Source: Clostridia bacterium
GTDB lineage: Bacteria > Bacillota > Clostridia > Christensenellales > Aristaeellaceae
NCBI GenBank assembly: GCA_017448975.1
Contig: JAFSKN010000053.1
Coordinates: 1-42,450 of the forward strand
Length of the DNA: 42,450 nt
Direction: 5' to 3'
The notes beneath the pieces are model-generated. The model was not told where the DNA came from. It worked only from the letters and a program-made list of their open reading frames with translations, and did no database searches. Below, in pieces: positions 33,303 to 40,449 of this stretch. Position numbers and translations under genes: made by a program. Numbering within the stretch: position 1 is the first letter of the stretch; the number at the start of each line of letters is the position of its first letter.

Positions 33303-33331
33303 ATGATAATGCAAACTGCCGGGATTGTCAA
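33303..33331 (-). promoter_or_regulatory. Promoter of the SdrD-like/ComEA-like unit
   Basis: On the minus strand TTGACA (33326-33331) and TATCAT (33303-33308) are 17 bp apart, about 75 bp before the start codon. Confidence 0.7.
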
Positions 33332-33370
33332 TGAGAGGAAAGGCGGGAAATTGTAAAACATTGCTATAAA

Positions 33371-33546
33371 GGTTACCATTCGCCCTTCGGGTTCATGGTA
33401 ACGCGCGGGCGGGTATTGCATACCCCCCGCGAATCCGCAGCCTCAATGGTCGCAACTCCCCTTCATGGGGAGATTACTCCCTTTCGGCTGATCTCACCGC
33501 CGATGAAATTCCCGCCGCAGGCGGTCATCGGCGGTTCGTCCCCCCG
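33371..33546 (-). repeat. Structured repeat family A, copy A3 (longest copy)
   Basis: Starts with GTTACCAT/ATGGTAAC hairpin (33372-33401), then a GGGTATTGCATACCC hairpin, the core with CTCCCC/GGGGAG, and the 11-bp stem 33496-33506 with 33525-33535 enclosing CCGCC-GCA-GGCGG. The first hairpin corresponds to GTTACTAC/GTAGTAAC in A1, with different bases but preserved pairing. The gap continues with more stems: 33549-33558 with 33584-33593, 33561-33567 with 33571-33577, and 33601-33611 with 33634-33644. Confidence 0.88.
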
Positions 33547-33774
33547 CCCGGTTTTTCCTAAAATCCCTACGGGATTTCCGGGCGGAAAAACCGCAAGGAA
33601 GGAAAATTTCTTTCAGTCGTCTTCGCTCCTTACAGAAATTTTCCGTCCTCCCGACGTACACGCCGCCGGTGCGGATTACAGTCGGGGAATGCCCCCGACG
33701 CCCCCTCCGCTGATATGCCGCTTGACTGTTATCAAGATACATGAATGGCTACCTATAAAATCATTCGGGAAACC

Positions 33775-33803
33775 TTGCGCTGCCTATCCGGGAATGTTAT
33801 AAT
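33775..33803 (+). promoter_or_regulatory. Promoter of the small-protein gene
   Basis: TTGCGC (33775-33780) and perfect TATAAT (33798-33803), spacing 17 bp. Confidence 0.7.
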
Positions 33804-33835
33804 GAAGCCATAAACCCCGGAAGGAGGAAACAGCC

Positions 33836-34054
33836 GTGTCCTTTTTCAAAAAAGCGCAGCATATGCCCGCCTTTGCCTTCGACCCCGCCACCCAGGAACC
33901 CGCCGTGCGCAAAAGCATCTGCACCGGGGAAATGACCGTGGGCTATATCGACAAAGCCACCGGCAAATTTCACGACCTGATGATGGTGGACCGCCAGGGG
34001 CTGGAGGATTTCAAACGCCAGGCAGGGGTTGAAACCCTGCGGGAAATCTATTAG
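33836..34054 (+). CDS. Small uncharacterised protein (72 residues)
   Basis: GTG start at 33836 with AAGGAGG upstream (33820-33827) and its own promoter, so it is very likely real. No signal peptide or membrane segment. It starts MSFFKKAQHMPAFAFDPATQ and contains one compact region (GEMTVGYIDKATGKFHDLMM) that looks like a small beta fold, ending in a short charged helix. I recognise no family and cannot assign a function. The next gene has a separate promoter and T-box, so it is probably monocistronic. Confidence 0.72.
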   Translation: MSFFKKAQHMPAFAFDPATQEPAVRKSICTGEMTVGYIDKATGKFHDLMMVDRQGLEDFKRQAGVETLREIY

Positions 34055-34094
34055 GCGCCGCGTCTGTACTTCCGCTGTTTTTCGCAAATCGCGC

Positions 34095-34123
34095 TTGACA
34101 AACGGGCGAACCGGTGTTAAACT
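34095..34123 (+). promoter_or_regulatory. Promoter of the second T-box unit
   Basis: TTGACA (34095-34100) and TAAACT (34118-34123) with 17-bp spacing. Confidence 0.7.
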
Positions 34124-34127
34124 TGCC

Positions 34128-34447
34128 ATAATTTCATAGCAAAGGCGATGACGAAGACGGCGGGGAAAGGCCGCATCCAGAGAGCCGGGGCAGCTGAAAA
34201 CCGGCGGCGAGCGATTCCCAAACGCCCATCCCTTCCGAGCCGAAGCGGTGAAACCGGCGCCGAACCAAGGGCGGGAAAGCGTTCCTGCTCCTGAACGCGG
34301 CTGGGAGTAATCGTCTTCCGTGAGGCCGCGTAAGCGCACGGGGTTTGGAACACGAACCCGCAGAGGGGCGCGGAAACGCGCAATTTGAGTGGTACCGCGA
34401 GCTGAAATTCAGCCCGTCTCAAAGAATGACTTTGGGGCGGGCTTTTT
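34128..34447 (+). promoter_or_regulatory. T-box leader, predicted isoleucine-specific
   Basis: A large T-box: Stem I distal motif AGAGAGCCGG...CCGG (about 34180-34205), conserved CCGAGCC (34235-34241), T-box GAGTGGTACCGCG (34387-34399), and terminator AGCCCGTC (34411-34418) with GGCGGGCT (34436-34443) plus T residues. Aligning on CCGAGCC to the tyrosine T-box places ATC (34228-34230) where that leader has TAC, so the specifier reads isoleucine. The codon call rests on this one alignment. Between Stem I and the antiterminator there is a long variable region with several hairpins (Stem II/III). Confidence 0.82.
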
Positions 34448-34480
34448 CTTGCCAATACCGAATGGAGAAAGGGGTTTTCA

Positions 34481-34610
34481 GAGAGAGTTGAGAGTTAAGA
34501 GTTGAGAGTTGAGATATTTATAGTGAATATCCATATTTACCGGAAATTCAGGAAACAATCACTAAAAGCAAAATAAATCTTAACTCTCCGCTCTCAACTC
34601 TCCACTCTCC
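34481..34610. repeat. Inverted repeat family B, copy B4
   Basis: The left arm (34481-34515) of GAGAGTTGAGAGTTAAGAG type pairs with the right arm (34577-34610). It lies after the T-box terminator and 72 bp before the start codon of the HTH-cupin-ligase gene, the same position as copy B2 in the other T-box unit. Confidence 0.8.
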
Positions 34611-34682
34611 GAATCCTTATCTTTCATCAGGTTGGCCCAGAAATCCCCTTCCCACGAGAAAAAAGAACGGAGGAACACGACC

Positions 34683-36956
34683 ATGAACGTATCCCAGGCG
34701 CAGCACATCCCCGATCAGGTGCGCGAGGTAGCGGCCCGCATCCGCGAGCTGCGCGAAATCAGCGGCTATACCGTGGCGGAAATGGCCCGGATGACCGACG
34801 TGACGGAAGCCCAATATCTGGATTACGAAAACGCCCGGGCGGACCTGCCCTTTACCTTCCTGCACAAGTGCGCCCTGACCTTCAAGGTGGACATGATCGA
34901 CCTGATGGAGGGCCGCAGCGCGCAGCTTTCTTCCTATACCATTACCCGCAAGGGCGCGGCGGAGCTGACCGCCCAGGAGGAGGGCATCGATATCCGCAAC
35001 CTGGCCCCCATGTTCCGCAAAAAGATTTCGGAGCCCTACTTCGTCCGCTACACCTACGACCCGGACCTGCAGGATAAACCCATCCACACCACCACCCACT
35101 CCGGCCAGGAATTTGACTACATCCTGTCCGGCGCGCTGAAGATCCAGGTGGGCCACAACATCGAGCTGCTCCGCGAGGGCGATTCCATTTACTACGATTC
35201 CTCCACGCCCCACGGCATGGTGGCCGCCGAGGGCGGCGACTGCGTATTCTTAGCCGTGGTGCTGCCCGGTGAAGAAATCGAAGAGCGCCAGGTGATGCAG
35301 ACCATCCGGGCCAGCCAGACGCCCAAGGACGAACACTTCATTTATGAAAAGTTCGCCCATCCCGTGGAGGACGAAACCGGCGCGCTCCAGTCCATTTCCT
35401 TCACCAACCTGGACACCTTCAATTTCGCTTTCGACGTGGTGGACGCCCTGGGCGATACCAAGCCCGACGCCCTGGCCATGCTGCATCTGGACGAAAACAG
35501 GCAGGAGCGGCGCTTTACCTTCCTGGATATGAAGAAGCAGTCCGCCCGCGCCGCCAACTATTTCCGTTCCTTAGGCATCAAGAAGGGCGACAAGGTGCTG
35601 GTGGTGCTGCGCCGCCAGTATCACTTCTGGCTTTCCATGATGGCCCTGTGCAAGATCGGCGCCATCGCCATCCCGGCCACGGATCAGCTGCTGGCCCACG
35701 ATTACGAATACCGCTTCAACAAGGCGGAGGTCAGCGCCGTCCTGTGCACCGCCCACGGCAAGGCTACGGAGCACGTGGAAGAAGCGCTGCCCCTGTGCCC
35801 CACGGTGAAGACCCTGATCCTCTGCGGCGGCAGCCGGGAGGGCTGGCACGATTTCGACGGGGATTTTGAACATTTTTCCTCCCGCTTCCCCCGCGCCAAG
35901 GACACCCCCTGCGGCAAAGACCCCATGGTCATGTTCTTCACCTCCGGCACCACCGGCTATCCCAAGCTGGTGGCCCACGCCCACACCTACCCCATGGGCC
36001 ACTTTATCACCGCCAAATACTGGCACTGCGTGGAGCCGGGCCGGCTGCACCTGACCATTTCGGACACCGGCTGGGGCAAGGCCCTGTGGGGCAAGCTGTA
36101 TGGCCAATGGCTGTGCGAAGCCGCCGTGTTCGCCTATGACTTCGACCGCTTCCACGCGGAAGAGATCCTGCCCCTGTTCAAGCAGTACAATATCACCACC
36201 TTCTGCGCGCCGCCCACCATGCTGCGCATGCTCATCAAGGAAGATTTGAGCAAATACGACCTTTCCTCCATCCACCACGCCACCGTAGCGGGCGAGGCCC
36301 TGAACCCCGAAGTGTTCTACCAGTTCCAGAAAGCCACCGGCCTGTCCCTCATGGAGGGCTTCGGCCAGACCGAAACCACCCTGTCCATCGGCAACCTGGT
36401 GGGCATGACCCCCAAGGTCGGCTCCATGGGCAAGCCCTCGCCGCTCTTCGACGTGGACATCGTGGACCCCCAGGGCAACCCCGTGCCCACCGGCGAAACG
36501 GGCGAAATCGTCATCCGCTTAGGCGACGGAAAGCCCGCCTGCGGTCTGTACTTAGGCTATGTGGGCATTGACGACGACCATCCCGACGGCCTCTACCACA
36601 CCGGCGACACCGCCTGGAAGGACGAGGACGGCTTCTACTGGTATGTGGGCCGTCTGGACGACGTGATCAAATCCTCCGGCTACCGCATCGGGCCCTTCGA
36701 GATCGAAAGCGTTATCATGGAGCTGCCCTACGTGCTGGAGTGCGGCGTTTCCGCCGCTCCCGATCCCGTCCGCGGCCAGGTGGTCAAGGCCAGCATCGTG
36801 CTGGTCAAGGGCAAGGAAGGCACTGAGGAGCTCAAGAAGGAAATCCAGAACTACGTCAAGCAGCGCACCGCGCCCTATAAGTACCCCCGCATCGTGGTCT
36901 TCCGGGACGAGCTGCCCAAGACCATCAGCGGCAAGATCCAGCGGAATTTGCTGTAA
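34683..36956 (+). CDS. HTH - cupin - AMP-forming acyl-CoA synthetase fusion
   Basis: 757 residues with three parts. (1) XRE-type helix-turn-helix, ~13-75 (ISGYTVAEMARMTDVTEAQY). (2) Cupin, ~115-195, with THSGQEFDYILSG and SIYYDSSTPHG, as in HTH-cupin regulators. (3) ANL-superfamily acyl-CoA synthetase, ~235-757: FFTSGTTGYPKLVAHAH (AMP loop), ATVAGEALNPE, EGFGQTETT, YHTGDTAWKDEDGFYWYVGR, SSGYRIGPFEIE and the catalytic lysine in PKTISGKIQR. The ligase is of the medium/branched-chain acyl-CoA (MACS/acetyl-CoA synthetase-like) type. Control by a predicted isoleucine T-box suggests activation of a branched-chain acid linked to isoleucine metabolism, with the HTH-cupin either sensing the acid or autoregulating; this is inference. 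GGAGG upstream fixes the start at 34683. Confidence 0.9.
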   Translation: MNVSQAQHIPDQVREVAARIRELREISGYTVAEMARMTDVTEAQYLDYENARADLPFTFLHKCALTFKVDMIDLMEGRSAQLSSYTITRKGAAELTAQEEGIDIRNLAPMFRKKISEPYFVRYTYDPDLQDKPIHTTTHSGQEFDYILSGALKIQVGHNIELLREGDSIYYDSSTPHGMVAAEGGDCVFLAVVLPGEEIEERQVMQTIRASQTPKDEHFIYEKFAHPVEDETGALQSISFTNLDTFNFAFDVVDALGDTKPDALAMLHLDENRQERRFTFLDMKKQSARAANYFRSLGIKKGDKVLVVLRRQYHFWLSMMALCKIGAIAIPATDQLLAHDYEYRFNKAEVSAVLCTAHGKATEHVEEALPLCPTVKTLILCGGSREGWHDFDGDFEHFSSRFPRAKDTPCGKDPMVMFFTSGTTGYPKLVAHAHTYPMGHFITAKYWHCVEPGRLHLTISDTGWGKALWGKLYGQWLCEAAVFAYDFDRFHAEEILPLFKQYNITTFCAPPTMLRMLIKEDLSKYDLSSIHHATVAGEALNPEVFYQFQKATGLSLMEGFGQTETTLSIGNLVGMTPKVGSMGKPSPLFDVDIVDPQGNPVPTGETGEIVIRLGDGKPACGLYLGYVGIDDDHPDGLYHTGDTAWKDEDGFYWYVGRLDDVIKSSGYRIGPFEIESVIMELPYVLECGVSAAPDPVRGQVVKASIVLVKGKEGTEELKKEIQNYVKQRTAPYKYPRIVVFRDELPKTISGKIQRNLL

Positions 36957-36972
36957 GGACGTGATTACGAGG

Positions 36973-37027
36973 CAGGGGCCTCCGCGGCCCCTGAACCCCG
37001 CGGCAAGGGATTTCATCCCTTGCATCC
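36973..37027 (+). repeat. Two-hairpin repeat family D, copy D4
   Basis: CAGGGGCC-loop-GGCCCCTG (36973-36992), spacer, then CAAGGGA-loop-TCCCTTG (37004-37022). It follows the ligase stop codon by 16 bp. Both stems differ in sequence from D1/D2 but still pair. Confidence 0.7.
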
Positions 37028-37085
37028 CAACTATCGAAATAAATCGCAGGATAGAATAAACAGTTCCCGCCTGCCGCGCCGAATT

Positions 37086-37242
37086 ATACGAAAGTCAGAG
37101 GCTTCTGGCCCATAGAAAGCCGGGATAATCCCAGGGGCAAAGCTTGCTTTTCCCCTGGGATTGTTCCCCGGCTTTCGCCGGATGCTTTGCATCCGGGTTG
37201 GCGGCTTTCAGCCGCCGGGTCAGAAGCACAATGTGGCCAAGC
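37086..37242 (+). repeat. Multibranched repeat family C, copy C2
   Basis: Inverted copy of C1. Outer stem GCTTCTG (37101-37107) with CAGAAGC (37221-37227), the GAAAGCCGGG/CCCCGGCTTTC stem, and hairpins GCCGGATGC/GCATCCGGG and GGCGGCT/AGCCGCC are all preserved. Confidence 0.85.
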
Positions 37243-37308
37243 CGTCGTTTTTGTTGCAGCGGGAACCAAGTCAGTGAAGCAAGTTTTGCAACATCCGCAA
37301 ATGCGGGT

Positions 37309-37418
37309 CCAGGGACGAACCGCCGATGACCGCCTGTGGCGGGAATCTCATCGGCGGTGAGATCAGCCGAAAGGGAGCAATCTCCCCATGAAGGGGAGTT
37401 GCGACCTTTGAGTCTGCG
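37309..37418 (+). repeat. Structured repeat family A, copy A4
   Basis: Same orientation as A1. Stem 37319-37329 with 37348-37358 encloses CCGCC-TGT-GGCGG; the core hairpin CTCCCC/GGGGAG follows (near 37382-37398). The distal hairpins of A1/A3 are missing and replaced by a GCGGGGC-AAA-GCCCCGC hairpin near 37441-37457. Confidence 0.85.
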
Positions 37419-37508
37419 GACTTCACGGCCCTGGTGGGGTGCGGGGCAAAGCCCCGCCGTTCTGCCTGCAATGCAAGCAAACAGAAATATTTAAAACAGG
37501 AGGCTGCC

Positions 37509-37883
37509 ATGAGAACCATCCACACAGAAAACGCTCCCGCCGCCATCGGCCCTTATTCCCAGGCGATCGCGGTGAACGGGCTGGTGTATACCTCCGGCCA
37601 GATCGCCCTGAACCCCCAGATCGGGGCGCTTAAGGGGGACACCATCGAAGCGCAGACCGAGCAGGCCATTCAAAACCTGAAAGCCGTGCTGGAAGCGGCG
37701 GGCAGCGGCCTTCATAACGTGGTAAAAACCACCTGTTTTTTGCAGCGCATGTCCGACTTCGCCGCGTTTAACGCCATCTATGAAAAGCATTTCCCCGGCA
37801 AGCCCGCCCGCAGCTGCGTGGAGGTGGCCGCCCTGCCCAAGGGCGCGCTGGTGGAGATCGAAGCGGTGGCGGTTTGCGATTAA
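37509..37883 (+). CDS. ridA: RidA family enamine/imine deaminase
   Basis: 124 residues, normal for the YjgF/YER057c/UK114 family. Motifs: AIGPYSQAIAVNGLVYTSGQ at the N-terminus and ARSCVEVAALPKGALVEIEA, with the conserved active-site Arg (PARSCVEV) and Glu. RidA hydrolyses reactive 2-aminoacrylate and related enamines released by PLP enzymes such as threonine/serine dehydratase, protecting other PLP enzymes; forms with this motif act on the isoleucine pathway intermediate. AGGAGG precedes ATG 37509. It lies downstream of the isoleucine-T-box ligase but separated by repeats, so probably independently transcribed. Confidence 0.94.
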   Translation: MRTIHTENAPAAIGPYSQAIAVNGLVYTSGQIALNPQIGALKGDTIEAQTEQAIQNLKAVLEAAGSGLHNVVKTTCFLQRMSDFAAFNAIYEKHFPGKPARSCVEVAALPKGALVEIEAVAVCD

Positions 37884-37899
37884 TAATGTAAGTTTCTTT

Positions 37900-37997
37900 C
37901 GTTATTTCGCTTTTTCTTACGTTATTTTAGATTATCTTTTGATAATCCAAAAATAACGTAATTTTTTATAACATTTATGTTGTTATCTTCCGTTATT
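37900..37997. promoter_or_regulatory. Cluster of CGTTATT operator-like heptamers
   Basis: CGTTATT occurs at 37900, 37920 and 37991 and inverted at 37952-37958, with more relaxed GTTAT/ATAAC versions between, in a 110-bp AT-rich island. Two copies are 20 bp apart, on the same helix face, and one lies inside the -35/-10 spacer of the AlbA_2 gene. The likely reader is that gene's own product or another regulator. Confidence 0.5.
37917..37967. terminator. 20-bp palindrome plus T run after ridA
   Basis: 37917-37936 pairs with 37941-37961 (loop TTTT, one bulge) and is followed by TTTTTT, so it can end ridA transcription. It also contains two of the CGTTATT heptamers in inverted orientation and may double as an operator. 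Confidence 0.65.
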
Positions 37998-38008
37998 CGT
38001 GTTACAAT
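37980..38008 (+). promoter_or_regulatory. Promoter of the AlbA_2 regulator gene
   Basis: TTGTTA (37980-37985) and TACAAT (38003-38008), 17-bp spacing, 21 bp before the start codon. Confidence 0.7.
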
Positions 38009-38029
38009 AGTCCTAAGGAGGAGGAGCAT

Positions 38030-39466
38030 ATGCTGATTGATGAATTGATCAAATTAGCAAATGATGTAAGACGGATTAAAACAGAAGGACAAACGCTGGA
38101 AGTAAAAAAGGCACATGACGGCTGTCCGCATACGCTGTATGACACGCTTTCCAGCTTTTCCAATCAGGATTCTGGCGGCGTTCTTCTGTTCGGTCTGGAT
38201 GAAGATGGGGGTTTTGAAATCTGCGGCGTCTACGATGTTCACGATCTGCAAAAGAAGGTAATGGAACAGTGCAATCAAATGGAACCGCCTGTACGGGGTA
38301 TTTTTACCCATGCGGAAATCGAAGGAAAGATGGTTTGCTCCGTTGAAATTCCGGGTATGGACTTATCGGAGCGGCCCTGCTATTATAAGGGCACCGGTCG
38401 GCTTCGTGGCGCATATATTCGCGTGGGCGATGCTGACCTGCGCATGACAGATTACGAGCTATACAGTTGCGAAGCCTTTCGCAAACATTTGTACGATGAT
38501 ATCCGCCCCGTCGAACGCGCCGGGATGAATATGCTGGACGCTGATCAGCTTTCCGCCTACGTACATCTCAAGCGGGCGGAGCGTCCCGGCTTTGCCCGAC
38601 TCTCACCGGAGCAAGCCTACGAAATGCTGAATATCTCCCGGGGAAAAGTTCCTACGCTGGCGGCGCTGATGAATTTCGGTCTCTATCCGCAAGGATATTT
38701 TCCCCAGTTAGCAATCACCGCCGTTGTGGTGCCAGGTACGTCCATCGGAAATACGACCGAGGATCATATCCGTTTCTTGGACAATAAGCGTATTGAAGGC
38801 ACGCTGATAAACATGCTGGATGAAGCCATGGCTTTCTGCCTGCGGAATATGAAAACCCGCACAATCATCGATCCGGCCACCGGCAAACGAGCGGATCAAA
38901 CGGAATATCCGCTCCTGGCTATCCGCGAAGCAGTGCTGAATGCCCTGATTCACCGAGATTACAGCCATTATACGGAAGGAACGCCCATTCAAATCAATTT
39001 CTTTTCGGACCGCTTGGAAATCCACAGTCCCGGCACGCTTTATGGCCGGATGACGGTGGAACAGCTCGGAATCGCCCGACCCGATCTGCGGAATCCCGCG
39101 CTGGCCGTAATGGCTGAAACCCTGCTGAAAGCGGAAAACCGCTATTCCGGCATTCCTACCATTCGCAGTGAAATGGCACAGGCAGGTCTTCCGCCGCCAG
39201 TATTTGAAAACCGAAGGAATGAGTTTGTTGTTACCCTATATAACCGCATGTCAAAGCCATCGATACCTGCCAGATTCTCAAATGACCTGGCCGGCTTCTG
39301 TTCTGTACCGCGGACCCGACAGGAAATTGCCGGTTTTTTGGGTGTACAAGCCAATTCCTATATGATGAATCATTATGTACGTCCCCTATTGGAAAAAGGC
39401 ATTCTGAAAATGACGCTGCCGGATAAACCCAGAAGCCGAAACCAAAAGTATTATGCGCCTCACTGA
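38030..39466 (+). CDS. AlbA_2 (Schlafen-like) ATP-binding transcriptional regulator
   Basis: 478 residues. The N-terminal AlbA_2 domain (~10-130) is recognised by the glutamate at QTLEVKKAHDG, TLYDTLSSFSNQDSGGVLLF and YIRVGDADLRM. The C-terminal half has a GHKL-type ATP-binding core: IREAVLNALIHRDYSHYTEG and DRLEIHSPGTLYGRM, then a winged-helix-like end (TRQEIAGFLGVQANSYMMNH). Such proteins are predicted DNA-binding regulators, often in mobile or defence islands; some Schlafen-like members are nucleases, but I see no nuclease site. AAGGAGGAGGA precedes the start. Base composition is AT-richer than its neighbours, suggesting acquisition. The upstream CGTTATT cluster is a candidate own operator. 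Confidence 0.85.
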   Translation: MLIDELIKLANDVRRIKTEGQTLEVKKAHDGCPHTLYDTLSSFSNQDSGGVLLFGLDEDGGFEICGVYDVHDLQKKVMEQCNQMEPPVRGIFTHAEIEGKMVCSVEIPGMDLSERPCYYKGTGRLRGAYIRVGDADLRMTDYELYSCEAFRKHLYDDIRPVERAGMNMLDADQLSAYVHLKRAERPGFARLSPEQAYEMLNISRGKVPTLAALMNFGLYPQGYFPQLAITAVVVPGTSIGNTTEDHIRFLDNKRIEGTLINMLDEAMAFCLRNMKTRTIIDPATGKRADQTEYPLLAIREAVLNALIHRDYSHYTEGTPIQINFFSDRLEIHSPGTLYGRMTVEQLGIARPDLRNPALAVMAETLLKAENRYSGIPTIRSEMAQAGLPPPVFENRRNEFVVTLYNRMSKPSIPARFSNDLAGFCSVPRTRQEIAGFLGVQANSYMMNHYVRPLLEKGILKMTLPDKPRSRNQKYYAPH

Positions 39467-39488
39467 AAAAAAGAAAGGCAGAATCGCG

Positions 39489-40250
39489 ATGATCACCGAT
39501 ACCTTTGACAATCAATCCCCCGCCATCATTGAGCCGGCCGTCAGCGAAAACACGCCCCGGGTGGACGCCTGCATCCTCACCTTTTCCTGGCAGATCGAAC
39601 AGTTCGTGCTGAAAAACTATCCCTGCGAGCGCATCGGCTCCTTCTGGTTCGCCACCGGGGAAACGCCGGTGTACGCGATCGATTACAAAGGGAAGAAATT
39701 CGGCTTTTTCAAAACCTACGTGGGCGCGCCCGCATGCGTAGGCACGGTGGAGGACAGCCGGGCTGTGCTGCGCACGGACAAATACGTGGTATTCGGCGGG
39801 GCGGGGTGCCTGAACAAAGAAATCGCCCACGGCAAAGTGATGGTGCCAACCGCCGCCTACCGGGACGAGGGCACCAGCTACCACTACGCTCCCGCGTCCG
39901 ACTGGATCACCGTGAAAAACGCGGCAGCGGTGGCCCGGTTCATGGAAGAAAACGGCATCCCTTACGTGCCGGGCAGAACGTGGACGACGGACGCTTTCTA
40001 TCGGGAAACGCGGGCCAATTTTGAAAAGCGCAAGGCAGACGGCTGCGTTTCCGTGGAAATGGAATGCGCCGCTCTGCAAGCCCTGTGCGATTTCCGGAGC
40101 CTGAACCTGTATATGTTCTTTACCTCCGGCGATCTGCTGGACGCGCCTAAGTGGGACGAACGCCGCAAGGAAGGCGAAATCGCGGGCACCCAGCACGACG
40201 CGGGACACTTTGATATCGCCATCGAACTGGCATATGCCGTAACTGAATAA
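39489..40250 (+). CDS. Nucleoside phosphorylase family protein
   Basis: 253 residues. The phosphorylase superfamily fold is shown by VFGGAGCLNKEIAHGKVMVP (phosphate/ribose region), the AYRDEGTSYHY segment and the VSVEMECAAL motif near the C-terminus, where the Met-Glu contact the ribose in uridine/purine phosphorylases. The best reading is a uridine- or purine-nucleoside phosphorylase-like enzyme for salvage; the base specificity is not evident. The start at 39489 (MITDTFDNQSPAII) has an AAAGG 10 bases upstream, 22 bp after the regulator's stop, so read-through from the AlbA_2 gene is possible. Confidence 0.85.
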   Translation: MITDTFDNQSPAIIEPAVSENTPRVDACILTFSWQIEQFVLKNYPCERIGSFWFATGETPVYAIDYKGKKFGFFKTYVGAPACVGTVEDSRAVLRTDKYVVFGGAGCLNKEIAHGKVMVPTAAYRDEGTSYHYAPASDWITVKNAAAVARFMEENGIPYVPGRTWTTDAFYRETRANFEKRKADGCVSVEMECAALQALCDFRSLNLYMFFTSGDLLDAPKWDERRKEGEIAGTQHDAGHFDIAIELAYAVTE

Positions 40251-40267
40251 CGCCCAAAAACGAGAGA

Positions 40268-40309
40268 CCGGAAGGAGCATGATTTGAAGTGCCCCTTCCG
40301 GATGTTTTT
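40268..40309 (+). terminator. Terminator after the phosphorylase gene
   Basis: CCGGAAGG (40268-40275) pairs with CCTTCCGG (40294-40301), followed by ATGTTTTTA. Confidence 0.7.
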
Positions 40310-40395
40310 ATGATGTAGTTAGACTGGCTGGCTTTAACTTAGGACATGTGTATTTGAGGATAACGAGTTGCCTTTATGGCTTTCTCGGAGGGGGC

Positions 40396-40438
40396 CTGGG
40401 GGAACCGCTCTTTGGCCCCCAAAGAGCGGTTCCCCCAG
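40396..40438 (-). terminator. Perfect 20-bp hairpin after phosphoglucomutase
   Basis: 40396-40415 and 40419-40438 are exact reverse complements with a 3-nt loop (CTGGGGGAACCGCTCTTTGG arm). It lies 11 bp after the minus-strand pgm stop. No T run follows, so it may be a 3'-stabiliser or convergent-transcript block. Confidence 0.6.
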
Positions 40439-40449
40439 AATTTTACCCC

